DNA of 64,000 bases, taken from the NCBI RefSeq assembly GCF_016725325.1, contig NZ_CP068083.1:3534001-3598000 (forward strand). Reading direction: 5' to 3'. Both the position numbers and the translations under genes were made by a program. Positions 17,064 through 26,619 of the stretch are shown in pieces. Origin of the DNA: Sphingobacterium spiritivorum. Lineage in GTDB: Bacteria; Bacteroidota; Bacteroidia; Sphingobacteriales; Sphingobacteriaceae. Numbering within the stretch: the stretch's first letter is position 1; every line of letters starts with the position of its first letter. A model generated the notes under the pieces. It searched no databases, was not told where the DNA came from, and was given only the letters and a program-made list of their open reading frames with translations.

Positions 17064-18704
17064 ATGCGTATTGTATATTTCTTTTTTGCAATGATGTTTT
17101 TGTTTTCTGCAGATGTTTTTGGACAGCAGAATCTTTTGCCGTATTCGGATGTAGAGAAAAAACTGGATGATCTGATCCGGCGTCAACATTATTTTGTAAA
17201 AAAGAGAGAGGATATGATTGCTGGTCTGAAGCAACAGGCTGCATTGGTTAAACGGGAACCAAGAAAATATTTTGACGCTAATTACCGGGTTTATGAAGGG
17301 TACAGAAAGTTTCAGTCGGATTCAGCGATTGCATATGTAGTGAAGTGTCAGAGATTAGCCCATGAATTGAAAGACGATACATTGCGAATCCGTGTAGATC
17401 TTGATCTTGCCGCATTGTATTCTACTGTTGGTCGCTATATTGAATCAAAGAAATTGTTGGAGAATATTGATCGGCATAAGCTTCATCCAAAGTTTTTGCC
17501 TGCATATTATGAGACATACAGCTCTTTTTACAGTCACTACGGCCAGAGTAATAATATGAGCACCTATTATCAGCAAAGTGAATTATACCGGGATTCTTTG
17601 CTTTCTGTTCTTGACCGTTCTTCTGAGCAGTATGCAATCGTAAAGGCTACCCAGACGTTGTTTAAAGGAGACAGAAATGCCGCCGAAGGGATGTTGCTGA
17701 AATTATTAGATACGTATCAGAATGATCTGGAAAATAAAGCCATGACAGCTTATTTTTTAGGATTGATTTATCAGCAAAATAATGATATGCCAAAGAAGAA
17801 GTATTATTATGCTGTATCAGCCTGTGCAGATATAGAACATGCCACGCGGGATAATGCTTCCTTACAGGATCTGGCATTGAGTTATTATGAACAAGGAGAT
17901 TTTGACATGGCATTTAAGCTTATTGAGAAAGCTATAGATGATGCCATGGTTTCGAATGTAAGATATCGTGTTATTGAAGGGACATCCTTCTATCCTTTGA
18001 TCAACGCTGCTTATCAGCAGCGTATTGAACAACAAAAAAAGGTTCTTTTAATATATCTCATTCTTATCAGTGTATTATCTGTAGTGCTGATTGCAGGTAT
18101 TGTATATCTGTACAGACAGATGAATCATTTGGCGAAGACCCGGAAGGCATTATCGGAAACAAATGAAAGGTTAAAGGACCTAAATGATGACCTTTCCGTT
18201 GTCAATATGAATCTGTCGGAATCTAACCATATTAAGGAAGAATATATTGCACGTTTTTTTGATATGTGTTCTTCTTACATAGATAAGATGGAAGATCTCC
18301 GGAAGTCTGTACTCAAACAGGCTTCCAATAATCAGATCAAACCACTGATCGAACAGTTGAAATCTACCAGAATAGTGGAACATGAGGTGGAAGAATTGTA
18401 TAAAAACTTTGACCGTATTTTTCTCAATCTTTATCCTACCTTTATTCAGGATTTTAATAGTCTGTTGCTTGCCGAAGAACAGATCTGGCCTAAGAAAGGA
18501 GAACTGCTGAATACAGAGCTCCGTATATTTGCGCTGATCCGGTTAGGAATAACAGACAGTGTCAAGATCGCAGGTTTTCTGCGGTATTCCCTTCGTACCG
18601 TCTACAATTACCGCACGAAAGTACGAAACAAGGCTGCCGTAGAACGGGCTGATTTCGAAGATATCGTTCGTCAAATAGGCCTTAAAGTGCGGAATAATCA
18701 TTAA
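17064..18704 (+). CDS. Membrane-bound TPR transcriptional regulator, DUF6377-like (PUL regulator)
   Basis: A 546-residue protein. After a signal sequence ending near VFGQ comes a periplasmic TPR-like helical region (about residues 25-315). One transmembrane helix follows (LLIYLILISVLSVVLIAGIV, about 325-345), then a coiled coil (about 350-395, ALSETNERLKDLNDDLS) and a cytoplasmic C-terminal domain. Its end (LLNTELRIFALIRLGITDSV, AGFLRYSLRTVYNYRTKVRN) looks like a helix-turn-helix of the LuxR/HTH type. This layout matches DUF6377 proteins found beside Sus loci in this phylum. I infer that it senses a signal in the periplasm and controls the SusCD genes starting 212 bases downstream, where a palindrome abuts the promoter. 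Confidence 0.78.
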   Translation: MRIVYFFFAMMFLFSADVFGQQNLLPYSDVEKKLDDLIRRQHYFVKKREDMIAGLKQQAALVKREPRKYFDANYRVYEGYRKFQSDSAIAYVVKCQRLAHELKDDTLRIRVDLDLAALYSTVGRYIESKKLLENIDRHKLHPKFLPAYYETYSSFYSHYGQSNNMSTYYQQSELYRDSLLSVLDRSSEQYAIVKATQTLFKGDRNAAEGMLLKLLDTYQNDLENKAMTAYFLGLIYQQNNDMPKKKYYYAVSACADIEHATRDNASLQDLALSYYEQGDFDMAFKLIEKAIDDAMVSNVRYRVIEGTSFYPLINAAYQQRIEQQKKVLLIYLILISVLSVVLIAGIVYLYRQMNHLAKTRKALSETNERLKDLNDDLSVVNMNLSESNHIKEEYIARFFDMCSSYIDKMEDLRKSVLKQASNNQIKPLIEQLKSTRIVEHEVEELYKNFDRIFLNLYPTFIQDFNSLLLAEEQIWPKKGELLNTELRIFALIRLGITDSVKIAGFLRYSLRTVYNYRTKVRNKAAVERADFEDIVRQIGLKVRNNH

Positions 18705-18807
18705 TTGCTTCTTAAACAGGTACTTTTTGCAATACATTTATTTTGTTAATATGTTTATTTTCAATTATTTGTATTTGTTTTCAGGTACTTTTTCACTATA
18801 TGCTCAT

Positions 18808-18827
18808 AAAAGCGGAGTCCCGCTTTT
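18808..18827 (+). promoter_or_regulatory. Perfect palindrome abutting the susC promoter, candidate operator
   Basis: AAAAGCGG-AGTC-CCGCTTTT, an 8-bp perfect inverted repeat with a 4-base spacer. It ends one base before the TAACTTTG -7 element at 18829, so a bound protein would cover the -10 to -30 zone. It is not a terminator: the regulator gene ended about 100 bases earlier and the T-run is only four. Confidence 0.5.
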
Positions 18828-18828
18828 A

Positions 18829-18836
18829 TAACTTTG
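18829..18836 (+). promoter_or_regulatory. -7 element of the first SusCD locus
   Basis: TAACTTTG, a full TAnnTTTG match, 80 bases before the susC ATG. The leader would be about 70 bases. Confidence 0.55.
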
Positions 18837-18915
18837 ATCATATCACGGTCGGCTCTTTGTGCAGATCGTATGAGGAATAATAACCAATCAAATAAATCAT
18901 CAATTTCAAAACATT

Positions 18916-21900
18916 ATGAAGCTTTTTATCCAAAAAGGTAAGTCGTTCATCTATCTGTTTCCGATGATGCTGTTGATACTATGTCAGTCTGTGTTATTTG
19001 CACAGGAAAGTATTACGGTGAGAGGAATCATAACAGATGTACAAACGAAGGAGGTGCTGGCGGGGGTGTCAGTTGTACAGAAGGGGACTTCCAACGGTAC
19101 ATTGACAGATCAGGAAGGACGGTACGAACTTAAAGTGCCCCGTAATGCTGTACTTGTAGTGACTTATGTCGGCTACAATCCGCAGAACATTACAGCAACT
19201 ACATCTTCACATTCTGTAGCATTGCAATCCGCCATGAATGAGCTGGAAGATGTCATTGTTATCGGCTACGGTACAGCCAAACGTAAAGATGTGACTACTG
19301 CAATTTCTTCTGTATCAACAAAAGATCTGGATCAGCGACCGATTGTGAATGTCGGTCAGGCCATTCAGGGCAAAGCGGCCGGAGTATCGGTTATACAACC
19401 TAACGGTACTCCGGGAGCGGAAATGTCTATCCGTGTGCGCGGAACGACTTCTTTTAATGGTAGTAACGATCCGTTATATGTAGTCGATGGAGTGCCTGTA
19501 GATAATATACGTTTTCTCTCTGCGAATGATATTGCAAGTATGCAGATTTTAAAAGATGCCTCCTCCGCAGCGATCTATGGTTCCAGAGCCGCCAATGGCG
19601 TAATTCTGATATCGACCAAGTCCGGAGTTGCAGGTGAAGCAAAAATAGATCTGAATGCACAGCTTACCCACAATGTGGTGGCCAATTCATTTGATGTACT
19701 CAATACCGATCAATATCGCGACTTGCAGAATGAAATCGGGTTGGTCTCTTTACCGGCAAATCTAAAAGACCAGACAGACTGGTTTAAGGAGGCTTACAAA
19801 ACCGGTAAGTTGCAGAATTATCAACTTTCTATCTCTGACGGTACAGAAAAGCTGAAATACTTCCTTTCGGCAGGCTATGTTGACGAAAAAGGGGTGTTAA
19901 ACGCTGCTTTTTTTAAACGGTATAATTTCAGGGCTAATATTAATAATCAGGTGCGTAAGTGGTTGAATGTAAGTGCTAATGTTAACTACTCGGATTATTC
20001 TAATAATGGTATTTCTACAGGTACAGGTGCTAATCGTGGCGGTGTGGTATTGTCTGTTATCAATACACCTACCTATGCGCCGATCTGGAATCCGGAGAAT
20101 CCTGCACAGTATTATAATAATTTTTACGGGATAGGAAATATTACCAGCCCGCTGGAAAATCTGGCTAGAAGTGCTAATAATAAAGATAAGGAAAACCGCC
20201 TTTTAGCCACTGGAAGTGCATTGATTACTTTTCTGCCCGAACTGACCTTTAAGTCTTCCTTTACGCTGGATAGAAGAAATGCTGTAAATACCAGATTTCT
20301 GGATCCTATCGCTACTGCCTGGGGACGTAATCAGTTTGGAGAAGGAGCGGATTTGCGAAATATGAATACGGTGCTCACCTGGGATAATGTCCTGACCTAT
20401 AACAAGAGTTTCGGGAAACATAATATAGAATCTATGTTGGGAAGTTCATGGACGGATTCTAAATATACCAATAATTACATTTATGGCTCTCACTATCGTA
20501 ATGATCTGATCCAGACACTGAATGCAGCAAATAAAATATCCTGGAATAATACAGGATCAGGTGCTTCAGCATGGGCAATCATGTCTTACTTTGCACGTGT
20601 CATGTACAACTTTGACAGTAAATATCTGGTCACTGCAAATGTGCGTGCAGACGGATCATCAAAGATACATCCGGACAATCGCTGGGGAATATTTCCTTCT
20701 GTATCTGCTGCATGGAGACTGTCTGCAGAGGATTTTCTGTCTGATACCGAATGGCTGAATGATCTGAAAATCCGGGGAGGATGGGGAGAGACCGGAAATC
20801 AATCGGGGATAGGGGACTACGCCTATTTGCAACGGTATGATATTGGCCGGATCGAATGGTTCAAAGAAGGTCAGCAAAATGCTCTTCCGACCATATCTCA
20901 GGCTAATCTGCGGACTCCCGATCTGAAGTGGGAGACAACAAGACAATCAAATGTTGGAGTGGATCTGTCGGTATTCAACGGTCGTGTGAATGTTGCATTG
21001 GATTATTATTATAAACATACCCGGGATATGCTGATGTACCTCGTACTTCCGGCTGGTTCTGCTGCCGTAGGTAATATTGCCCGTAACGAAGGGGAAATGA
21101 TCAATAAAGGATTTGAAGCTACTGTAGGAAGTAAGAACCTGACAGGTGAACTGAAGTGGGAAACGGATTTCAATATCTCGTTTAATCGTAACCGCTTAGA
21201 GAAACTGGAAATGCAGAAGATCTATAATGATGCTGTTACAAGCGGAGTTGTGAATGAAGCCGTTGTGCGGAATGAGCCAGGCCGTTCAATGGGTGGTTTT
21301 TATGGGTATATCAGCGATGGTGTAAATCCGGAAACGGGTGAGCTGATGTACCGGGATCTCAATAATGACGGCAGATTATCTCCTTCGGACCGGACCTATA
21401 TCGGAGATCCTAATCCGAAGTTTACCTATGGAATGACGAACAATTTTTCATGGAAGAATATAGACCTGAGTATTTTTATACAAGGCGCTTATGGAAATGA
21501 TATTTATAATGCCAGCCGTATAGAGACCGAGGGAATGTATGATGGTAAGAATCAGACGACACGTGTGCTGGACAGATGGCAGATCCCCGGACAGATTACA
21601 GATGTCCCTAAAGCCGGATTTAATATCAAAAATTCTACATACTTCGTTGAAGACGGAAGTTATCTACGTCTTAAGAATATCTCGCTTGGCTATAATATCA
21701 CATCTGAGTCGCTCAGACGTATCGGTATTCGCAAGCTGCAACCCTATGTATCGGCAAGTAATTTGCTGACCTGGACAAATTATACAGGAATGGATCCGGA
21801 AGTCAATCAATGGGGAAATAATGGCGCAGTACAGGGAATTGACTGGGGAACTTACCCGCACAGCCGTTCCTTTGTAATCGGATTAAATGTTGGATTTTAA
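18916..21900 (+). CDS. SusC/RagA-family TonB-linked outer-membrane transporter (locus 1)
   Basis: A 994-residue outer-membrane beta-barrel that imports oligosaccharides using TonB energy. The order is: signal peptide ending LFAQ; a CarboxypepD_reg-like domain (about residues 30-110, VRGIITDVQTKEVLAGVSVV); a TonB box-like DVIVIGYGT; the plug (QAIQGKAAGVSVIQPNGTPG, IRVRGTTSFNGSNDPLYVVD, DASSAAIYGSRAANGVILIS); then a long barrel ending in GLNVGF. There is no STN domain, so control probably comes from the regulator upstream and not an anti-sigma factor. SusD follows after 11 bases. Confidence 0.95.
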   Translation: MKLFIQKGKSFIYLFPMMLLILCQSVLFAQESITVRGIITDVQTKEVLAGVSVVQKGTSNGTLTDQEGRYELKVPRNAVLVVTYVGYNPQNITATTSSHSVALQSAMNELEDVIVIGYGTAKRKDVTTAISSVSTKDLDQRPIVNVGQAIQGKAAGVSVIQPNGTPGAEMSIRVRGTTSFNGSNDPLYVVDGVPVDNIRFLSANDIASMQILKDASSAAIYGSRAANGVILISTKSGVAGEAKIDLNAQLTHNVVANSFDVLNTDQYRDLQNEIGLVSLPANLKDQTDWFKEAYKTGKLQNYQLSISDGTEKLKYFLSAGYVDEKGVLNAAFFKRYNFRANINNQVRKWLNVSANVNYSDYSNNGISTGTGANRGGVVLSVINTPTYAPIWNPENPAQYYNNFYGIGNITSPLENLARSANNKDKENRLLATGSALITFLPELTFKSSFTLDRRNAVNTRFLDPIATAWGRNQFGEGADLRNMNTVLTWDNVLTYNKSFGKHNIESMLGSSWTDSKYTNNYIYGSHYRNDLIQTLNAANKISWNNTGSGASAWAIMSYFARVMYNFDSKYLVTANVRADGSSKIHPDNRWGIFPSVSAAWRLSAEDFLSDTEWLNDLKIRGGWGETGNQSGIGDYAYLQRYDIGRIEWFKEGQQNALPTISQANLRTPDLKWETTRQSNVGVDLSVFNGRVNVALDYYYKHTRDMLMYLVLPAGSAAVGNIARNEGEMINKGFEATVGSKNLTGELKWETDFNISFNRNRLEKLEMQKIYNDAVTSGVVNEAVVRNEPGRSMGGFYGYISDGVNPETGELMYRDLNNDGRLSPSDRTYIGDPNPKFTYGMTNNFSWKNIDLSIFIQGAYGNDIYNASRIETEGMYDGKNQTTRVLDRWQIPGQITDVPKAGFNIKNSTYFVEDGSYLRLKNISLGYNITSESLRRIGIRKLQPYVSASNLLTWTNYTGMDPEVNQWGNNGAVQGIDWGTYPHSRSFVIGLNVGF

Positions 21901-21911
21901 TAGTTAAGGTT

Positions 21912-23432
21912 ATGATATCAAGATATATATTAATTCTCTTGTTGAGCTGTATGGGATGTACAATGATGTCCTGCTCATTAAACAGAGATCCGTTAGATAC
22001 CTATTCAGATGTCACTGAAGGAGTAACGGAGACAGGAAAAAAAGTAGTGTTTAAAGATAAGGCAACTGTATTGAGTCATATGAAGACGCTTTATCAGCAG
22101 ATGAGAGACCGGCAGGAACACTGGTATCTGGATCTGTTGCTGATTGCAGAATCACATGCGGACAATGCGTATGCCGGAACAACCGGAGCAGAGGTTATTC
22201 CGTTCGAGAATAATGCCATAGAAGGTTCGAACTCTGTAGTCAATCGGGACTGGAACCGGTATTTGCAGGATATAGGTCGTGCAAACCGACTTATTGTTAA
22301 CATTGACAGTGTGAACGATAATACGCTCACTGCACAGGAACGCAAGCAGTACAAAGCAGAAGCGATGATTTTCAGAGCGATGATTATGTACGATATGGTA
22401 CGAATATGGGGAAGCATTCCTGTGATTACGACAGAAGCAGCTGACATTACATCAGAGACGCTCGAAGAGGTCTACCCGCAGTACTTTCCAAAGCAGGCTA
22501 CCGAGCAGGAGGCCTATCAACAAATTGAAAAAGACTGTCTTGCTGCGCTGCAGGATGCACCTAATAGTGTTGCTTCAGACAAAACGGTGTTTTCGAAATC
22601 TGTAGCCAAGACATTGCTTGCCAAGATCTATGTTGAAAAACCGCTTCGTGATTATGCCAAAGCTATTCAGTACTGCGATGCTGTAACTGCAGACGGATTT
22701 GATCTGGTATCTGATTTTAGTGATCTGTTTGGAATGAATGCCGGAAATACAGATGCGAAAATGCGAAATACAAAAGAATCTATTCTGGAAGCACAGTTTT
22801 TTCCGGGAAGTGGTAACTGGGCCACCTGGATGTTTGGACGTGACCTGATCAATTACGATAATAATTTTACCTGGGCCAAGTGGGTTACACCTTCACGTGA
22901 TCTGATCAAAGCTTTTCAGGAGGAGGGAGATCAAATACGGTTCAATCAGTCTGTTGTGTATTATGTAGCCAAATGGAGTAATTATTATCCGGCAAGCAAT
23001 TATCCATTTATGTATAAACTGCGCTCCGCCAATAGCAGTATTATCAAATACAGATATGCAGATGTATTGCTGCTGAAGGCTGAAGCGCTGATCCAGCAGG
23101 GGAGTACTGACTTGTCAGCTGCTGCTGATATCATCGATCGTATTCGTGTTCGCGCAGGACTGCCTAAACTTACCACAGCAGCAAAAGCATCAAAAGAAAC
23201 GATGTTGACCGCTCTTCTTAAAGAAAGACGTCTGGAACTGGCTTTTGAAGGGCAACGTTGGTTTGATCTGGTCAGACTGAATAAGGTGGAAGAAGTTATG
23301 AATGCTGTATTTGCAAAAGACAGCGGACGCAAACCTCTGGTTTATCCGTTTAATACAAATTCATACCGTTTACCTGTGCCGCAGGCAGCAATTGATCAAA
23401 ATCCGAATCTGGTACAAAATCCGGGATATTAA
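21912..23432 (+). CDS. SusD/RagB-family outer-membrane lipoprotein (locus 1)
   Basis: A 506-residue glycan-binding lid for the preceding SusC. The N-terminal signal ends with a lipobox (TMMSC). Family features include an early SLNRDPLDTYSD segment, RANRLIVNIDSV, the TPR helices (AEAMIFRAMIMYDMVRIWGSIPV split across helices), RYADVLLLKAEALIQQG, IDRIRVRAGLPKL, LLKERRLELAFEGQRWFDLV, and a C-terminal RLPVPQAAIDQNPNLVQNPGY. The start lies 11 bases after the susC stop; co-transcription is very likely. Confidence 0.95.
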   Translation: MISRYILILLLSCMGCTMMSCSLNRDPLDTYSDVTEGVTETGKKVVFKDKATVLSHMKTLYQQMRDRQEHWYLDLLLIAESHADNAYAGTTGAEVIPFENNAIEGSNSVVNRDWNRYLQDIGRANRLIVNIDSVNDNTLTAQERKQYKAEAMIFRAMIMYDMVRIWGSIPVITTEAADITSETLEEVYPQYFPKQATEQEAYQQIEKDCLAALQDAPNSVASDKTVFSKSVAKTLLAKIYVEKPLRDYAKAIQYCDAVTADGFDLVSDFSDLFGMNAGNTDAKMRNTKESILEAQFFPGSGNWATWMFGRDLINYDNNFTWAKWVTPSRDLIKAFQEEGDQIRFNQSVVYYVAKWSNYYPASNYPFMYKLRSANSSIIKYRYADVLLLKAEALIQQGSTDLSAAADIIDRIRVRAGLPKLTTAAKASKETMLTALLKERRLELAFEGQRWFDLVRLNKVEEVMNAVFAKDSGRKPLVYPFNTNSYRLPVPQAAIDQNPNLVQNPGY

Positions 23433-23447
23433 TTAACTCTATCAAAG

Positions 23448-24947
23448 ATGAACAAGTATAATAATAAGTATATGATTCTAACATTTTTGTTTTCGTGTCT
23501 GCTGACTATAAGCTCATGCAACCGCGAAAGCTATACCCCTTCCGAAGGTTCTTCTTCTGCAGAAAGCGGAGATGTCACTGTATATATAACGACCAACAAT
23601 CGTAGTTATGATTTCCAAAAGGAATACAAAACATTCAGTACCAAATTTAATATGTCCCCCAATACGATTACATTGGATCCTGCCGTCAAATTTCAGACTA
23701 TGGATGGATTTGGTGCGGCAATAACCGGATCCACCTGTTATAATCTGATGAAGATGAAAAAGGAAGACCGGACAGCTTTCCTGAAAGAAACATTTTCAGA
23801 TAAGGAGGGTATGGGGATGAGTTACATCCGTATAGCTATCGGATGTTCGGATTTTTCATTGAGTGAATATACCTGCTGGGATACTCCCGGAATAGAAAAC
23901 TTTGGACTGCAATCGGAAGAGAAAGATTATATTATTCCGGTATTAAAAGAGATACTCGCTATTAATCCTGATCTGAAAATCATAGGATCACCTTGGACAA
24001 GTCCCCGTTGGATGAAAGTAAACAATCTGACGGAGTTAAAAGCGTATAATTCATGGACAGGAGGTCAGCTTAATCCGGCGCATTATCAGAATTATGGAAC
24101 TTACTTTGTCAAATGGTTACAAGCTATGGCTGCTCAGGGGGTAAAAGTGGAAGCGATTACGCCTCAGAATGAACCGTTGAACAAAGGTAATTCAGCTTCT
24201 TTGTATATGACCTGGGAGGAGCAGAAAGCCTTTGTAAAACAGGCACTGGGACCACAATTGAGAGCTGCAGGTCTGCAGACAAAAATATATGCCTTCGATC
24301 ATAATTATAACTATGATAATATTGCGAGTCAGAATGATTACCCGGTTAATATCTATAAAGATCAGGAAGCCGCATCTTACTTTGCCGGAGCAGCTTATCA
24401 CAATTATGGCGGTAATAAATCGGAACTGCTGGATATTCATCAGCAAAGACCTGATAAAGAGTTGATCTTTACAGAGACTTCTATAGGTACATGGAATGAT
24501 GGACGTAACCTGTCTACACGGTTGATGGAAGATATGCAGGAAGTGGCATTGGGTACTGTCAATAATTGGAGCAGAGCGGTTATTGTCTGGAATCTGATGC
24601 TGGATACAGAAAAGGGGCCAAACCGTGAGGGAGGATGTCAGACTTGCTATGGTGCTGTAGATATCAACTCGGCCAATTATAAAACGATTACCCGTAATTC
24701 TCATTACTACATTATCGGACATCTGTCATCGGTTGTAAAACCGGGAGCGACACGCATTGGAGCATCCGGATATACCGCTGATGGATTACAGTATTCTGCA
24801 TTCCAGAATGTAGATGGCAGTTATGCTGTCGTGTTGCTGAATAATTCAAATGAAAACCGTGCAATTACATTGAATGACAGTAAGCATCATTTTAGTTATC
24901 AGGTCCCTGCAAAATCAGTGGTTTCCTATCGTTGGACTTCTAAATAA
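23448..24947 (+). CDS. GH30-family glycoside hydrolase lipoprotein
   Basis: A 499-residue surface or periplasmic enzyme, with a signal ending in a lipobox (TISSC). The GH30 catalytic (beta/alpha)8 barrel is clear: QTMDGFGAAITGSTCYNL, GMSYIRIAIGCSDFS, IGSPWTSPRWMK, the acid/base loop AITPQNEPLNKGN (E242) and the nucleophile loop LIFTETSIGTWND (E343). A C-terminal beta-sandwich closes the protein (YAVVLLNNSNENRAI, VPAKSVVSYRW). GH30 includes glucosylceramidases, beta-1,6-glucanases and xylanases. The resemblance to the glucosylceramidase/beta-1,6-glucanase type and the SusCD setting suggest a beta-1,6-glucan target, but this is inference. It lies 15 bases after susD in the operon. Confidence 0.92.
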   Translation: MNKYNNKYMILTFLFSCLLTISSCNRESYTPSEGSSSAESGDVTVYITTNNRSYDFQKEYKTFSTKFNMSPNTITLDPAVKFQTMDGFGAAITGSTCYNLMKMKKEDRTAFLKETFSDKEGMGMSYIRIAIGCSDFSLSEYTCWDTPGIENFGLQSEEKDYIIPVLKEILAINPDLKIIGSPWTSPRWMKVNNLTELKAYNSWTGGQLNPAHYQNYGTYFVKWLQAMAAQGVKVEAITPQNEPLNKGNSASLYMTWEEQKAFVKQALGPQLRAAGLQTKIYAFDHNYNYDNIASQNDYPVNIYKDQEAASYFAGAAYHNYGGNKSELLDIHQQRPDKELIFTETSIGTWNDGRNLSTRLMEDMQEVALGTVNNWSRAVIVWNLMLDTEKGPNREGGCQTCYGAVDINSANYKTITRNSHYYIIGHLSSVVKPGATRIGASGYTADGLQYSAFQNVDGSYAVVLLNNSNENRAITLNDSKHHFSYQVPAKSVVSYRWTSK

Positions 24948-24955
24948 CAGTAATC

Positions 24956-26290
24956 ATGAAGAAAAGTATATTAGCGGGATTTTTATTGCTGCATAGCATA
25001 GGAATCTTTTACTCCTGTAAAAAGGATGAAAAATTAACTCCCGGGAACCCGGCGATGACGCTGAAATCAGAACTGAAAACGGCTTTGTTTGGTGATAGTC
25101 TTTCTTTTGAAATACAGGTCTCTGATCCTGCTGTGCCCTTATCTACACTTAAAGCTCAACTGTATTATACAGACGATCAGGTATCTGAAACGGTCATACG
25201 GACAAAAGATAACGGTACATATTCCGGTAAGATCTTTATCCCTTTTTACAAAAATGTACCTGATGGGACAGCGACACTGAAACTGGTTCTGCAGAATATA
25301 AATAAGACTATTACGGAGCAGTCTCTTGATCTTGTTGTGAGTCGTCCTGATTTTCCTTATCTGACTCTGATTACGGATGGGAAAGAATATAAGATGCAGA
25401 AAAAGGCAGCAAATCAATATGCTGCAACAGAGGTTTTTCCGTTTTCTGTTAAGGGATACATCAAAGCTCCAAAAGTGGGGTCAAATGGTAATGAAATGAA
25501 CTTTGGATGGGAAAGTAATGCAATAGCGCTTGGATCTACTTCTCTGATTCCTTTTTCCAACTCCTCATCAGGTACCTATACTATTGCATTTAATACCTTT
25601 AATTACGAAGCATCTCCCTTTATTATTGCTTATGCGATTAATCAGAAAGTACTGAATCGGGTCAATGATGATAATTTCAGAACAGATCTGACCATAAACA
25701 AGGGCGATCAGGTAACTATCGATGGTTTTTCGGATCTTAAAGACTGGTGGATAGATCCGGATTTCTTTACGAAAGATAGCAATGGAAAACTGACGTTTAA
25801 TGCCATAAATGGTAATTATAGAATTACAGCCAATTTTCCGAATAAATATTTTATTGTCGAAGCACTGGATGGAAGTAATTATGCTTCCTTGAAAGCAGAT
25901 GGAACAGGAGCAATATGGATTATCGGAGAAGGAGTAGGGAAACCGTCTGTAGCGAATAATCAGGTTGGCTGGAATACAGATAAAGCGCTTTGTCTGGCAC
26001 CAATCGGAAATAAGAAATATCAGATTACCTTTAAAGGAAAGGAAACGATCAAAATTGATAATATCAACTTTAAATTTTTCCATCAAAAGGGATGGGGTGG
26101 TGAATTTGGTGCTGCAGCTATAAAGACCTCCGGAGACCTGATCTTTATTGGTAATGGAACTAACGGAAGAGATTCCGGCAATTTGGGACTGGTCACAGGA
26201 AAAACACTGGAAGATGGAAAAACATATGTCCTGACCGTGGATGTCAGCGCAGGTAATACAGCTGCGGTGTTGACTGTACAGGCTAAATAA
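24956..26290 (+). CDS. SusE-position surface glycan-binding lipoprotein (DUF5121/DUF5125-like)
   Basis: A 444-residue lipoprotein (signal ending FYSC). It appears to be built of successive beta-sandwich domains: an N-terminal Ig-like domain (AMTLKSELKTALFGDSLSFE, about residues 30-130), a middle domain with NGNEMNFGWESNAIAL, and a C-terminal domain with GAIWIIGEGVGKPSVANN and KFFHQKGWGGEFGA. Repeated KGWGG- and GEG-type segments recall SusE/SusF-like binding proteins. It has no catalytic motif. As the last gene of the susC-susD-GH30 operon (9 bases after GH30, then a strong terminator), it is probably a surface carbohydrate-binding protein. The exact DUF assignment is from memory of the family pattern. 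Confidence 0.7.
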   Translation: MKKSILAGFLLLHSIGIFYSCKKDEKLTPGNPAMTLKSELKTALFGDSLSFEIQVSDPAVPLSTLKAQLYYTDDQVSETVIRTKDNGTYSGKIFIPFYKNVPDGTATLKLVLQNINKTITEQSLDLVVSRPDFPYLTLITDGKEYKMQKKAANQYAATEVFPFSVKGYIKAPKVGSNGNEMNFGWESNAIALGSTSLIPFSNSSSGTYTIAFNTFNYEASPFIIAYAINQKVLNRVNDDNFRTDLTINKGDQVTIDGFSDLKDWWIDPDFFTKDSNGKLTFNAINGNYRITANFPNKYFIVEALDGSNYASLKADGTGAIWIIGEGVGKPSVANNQVGWNTDKALCLAPIGNKKYQITFKGKETIKIDNINFKFFHQKGWGGEFGAAAIKTSGDLIFIGNGTNGRDSGNLGLVTGKTLEDGKTYVLTVDVSAGNTAAVLTVQAK

Positions 26291-26316
26291 TTACTTTGGA
26301 ATAACGAAAGTAAGGA

Positions 26317-26360
26317 AAAGATCCCCTGATCTGCCAACCGGCAGATCAGGGATCTTGTTT
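26317..26360 (+). terminator. Strong terminator ending the first PUL operon
   Basis: AAGATCCCCTGATCTGCC / GGCAGATCAGGGATCTT, about 17 bp with one bulge and an AACC loop, followed by a TTGTTTTTG tract. Confidence 0.88.
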
Positions 26361-26411
26361 TTGTTAGTGTCGCTGAACTGGCAATGACTGGCTTAAGCGT
26401 TTTATTACCTT

Positions 26412-26476
26412 GGTACGAGCGTCATGCTCGCACCAGCTTTGCTTTCTTGTCTGCGTGTGTTGGTGTCCTCACCAAC
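26412..26476. repeat. Palindromic repeat unit, copy 1 (two hairpins)
   Basis: Hairpin A is GGTACGAGC-GTCAT-GCTCGCACC (26412-26434). Hairpin B is GTTGGTG-TCCT-CACCAAC (26459-26476). The same pair in the same order recurs at 26620-26682 with compensating base changes, and hairpin A recurs in reverse at 55350. It resembles a dispersed REP-like element. Confidence 0.65.
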
Positions 26477-26518
26477 AATTTAACAAAGTTTAGTTTTGTA
26501 AGTGTTTTGAACCTCTCT

Positions 26519-26553
26519 CCCGATAAATCGGGATCTCTCCTTGGAAAGGAGAG
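26519..26553. repeat. Two adjacent short palindromes between the repeat copies
   Basis: CCCGAT-AA-ATCGGG (26519-26532) is followed at once by CTCTCCTT-GGA-AAGGAGAG (26535-26553). Both are perfect inverted repeats. The block sits between the two copies of the two-hairpin unit, in a stretch with no gene (26361-26822). Confidence 0.6.
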
Positions 26554-26619
26554 AATTAACTGAGCTTAACCGTTGTTACTTCTCTGGTGCAGGCATGTTG
26601 TTAGTGGCTTTATTATTCT

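Noticed and set aside
24192..24722. 176-residue open frame on the minus strand across the GH30 gene.
   Set aside because: It is antisense to a well-supported enzyme and its translation has no family features; a codon-bias shadow.
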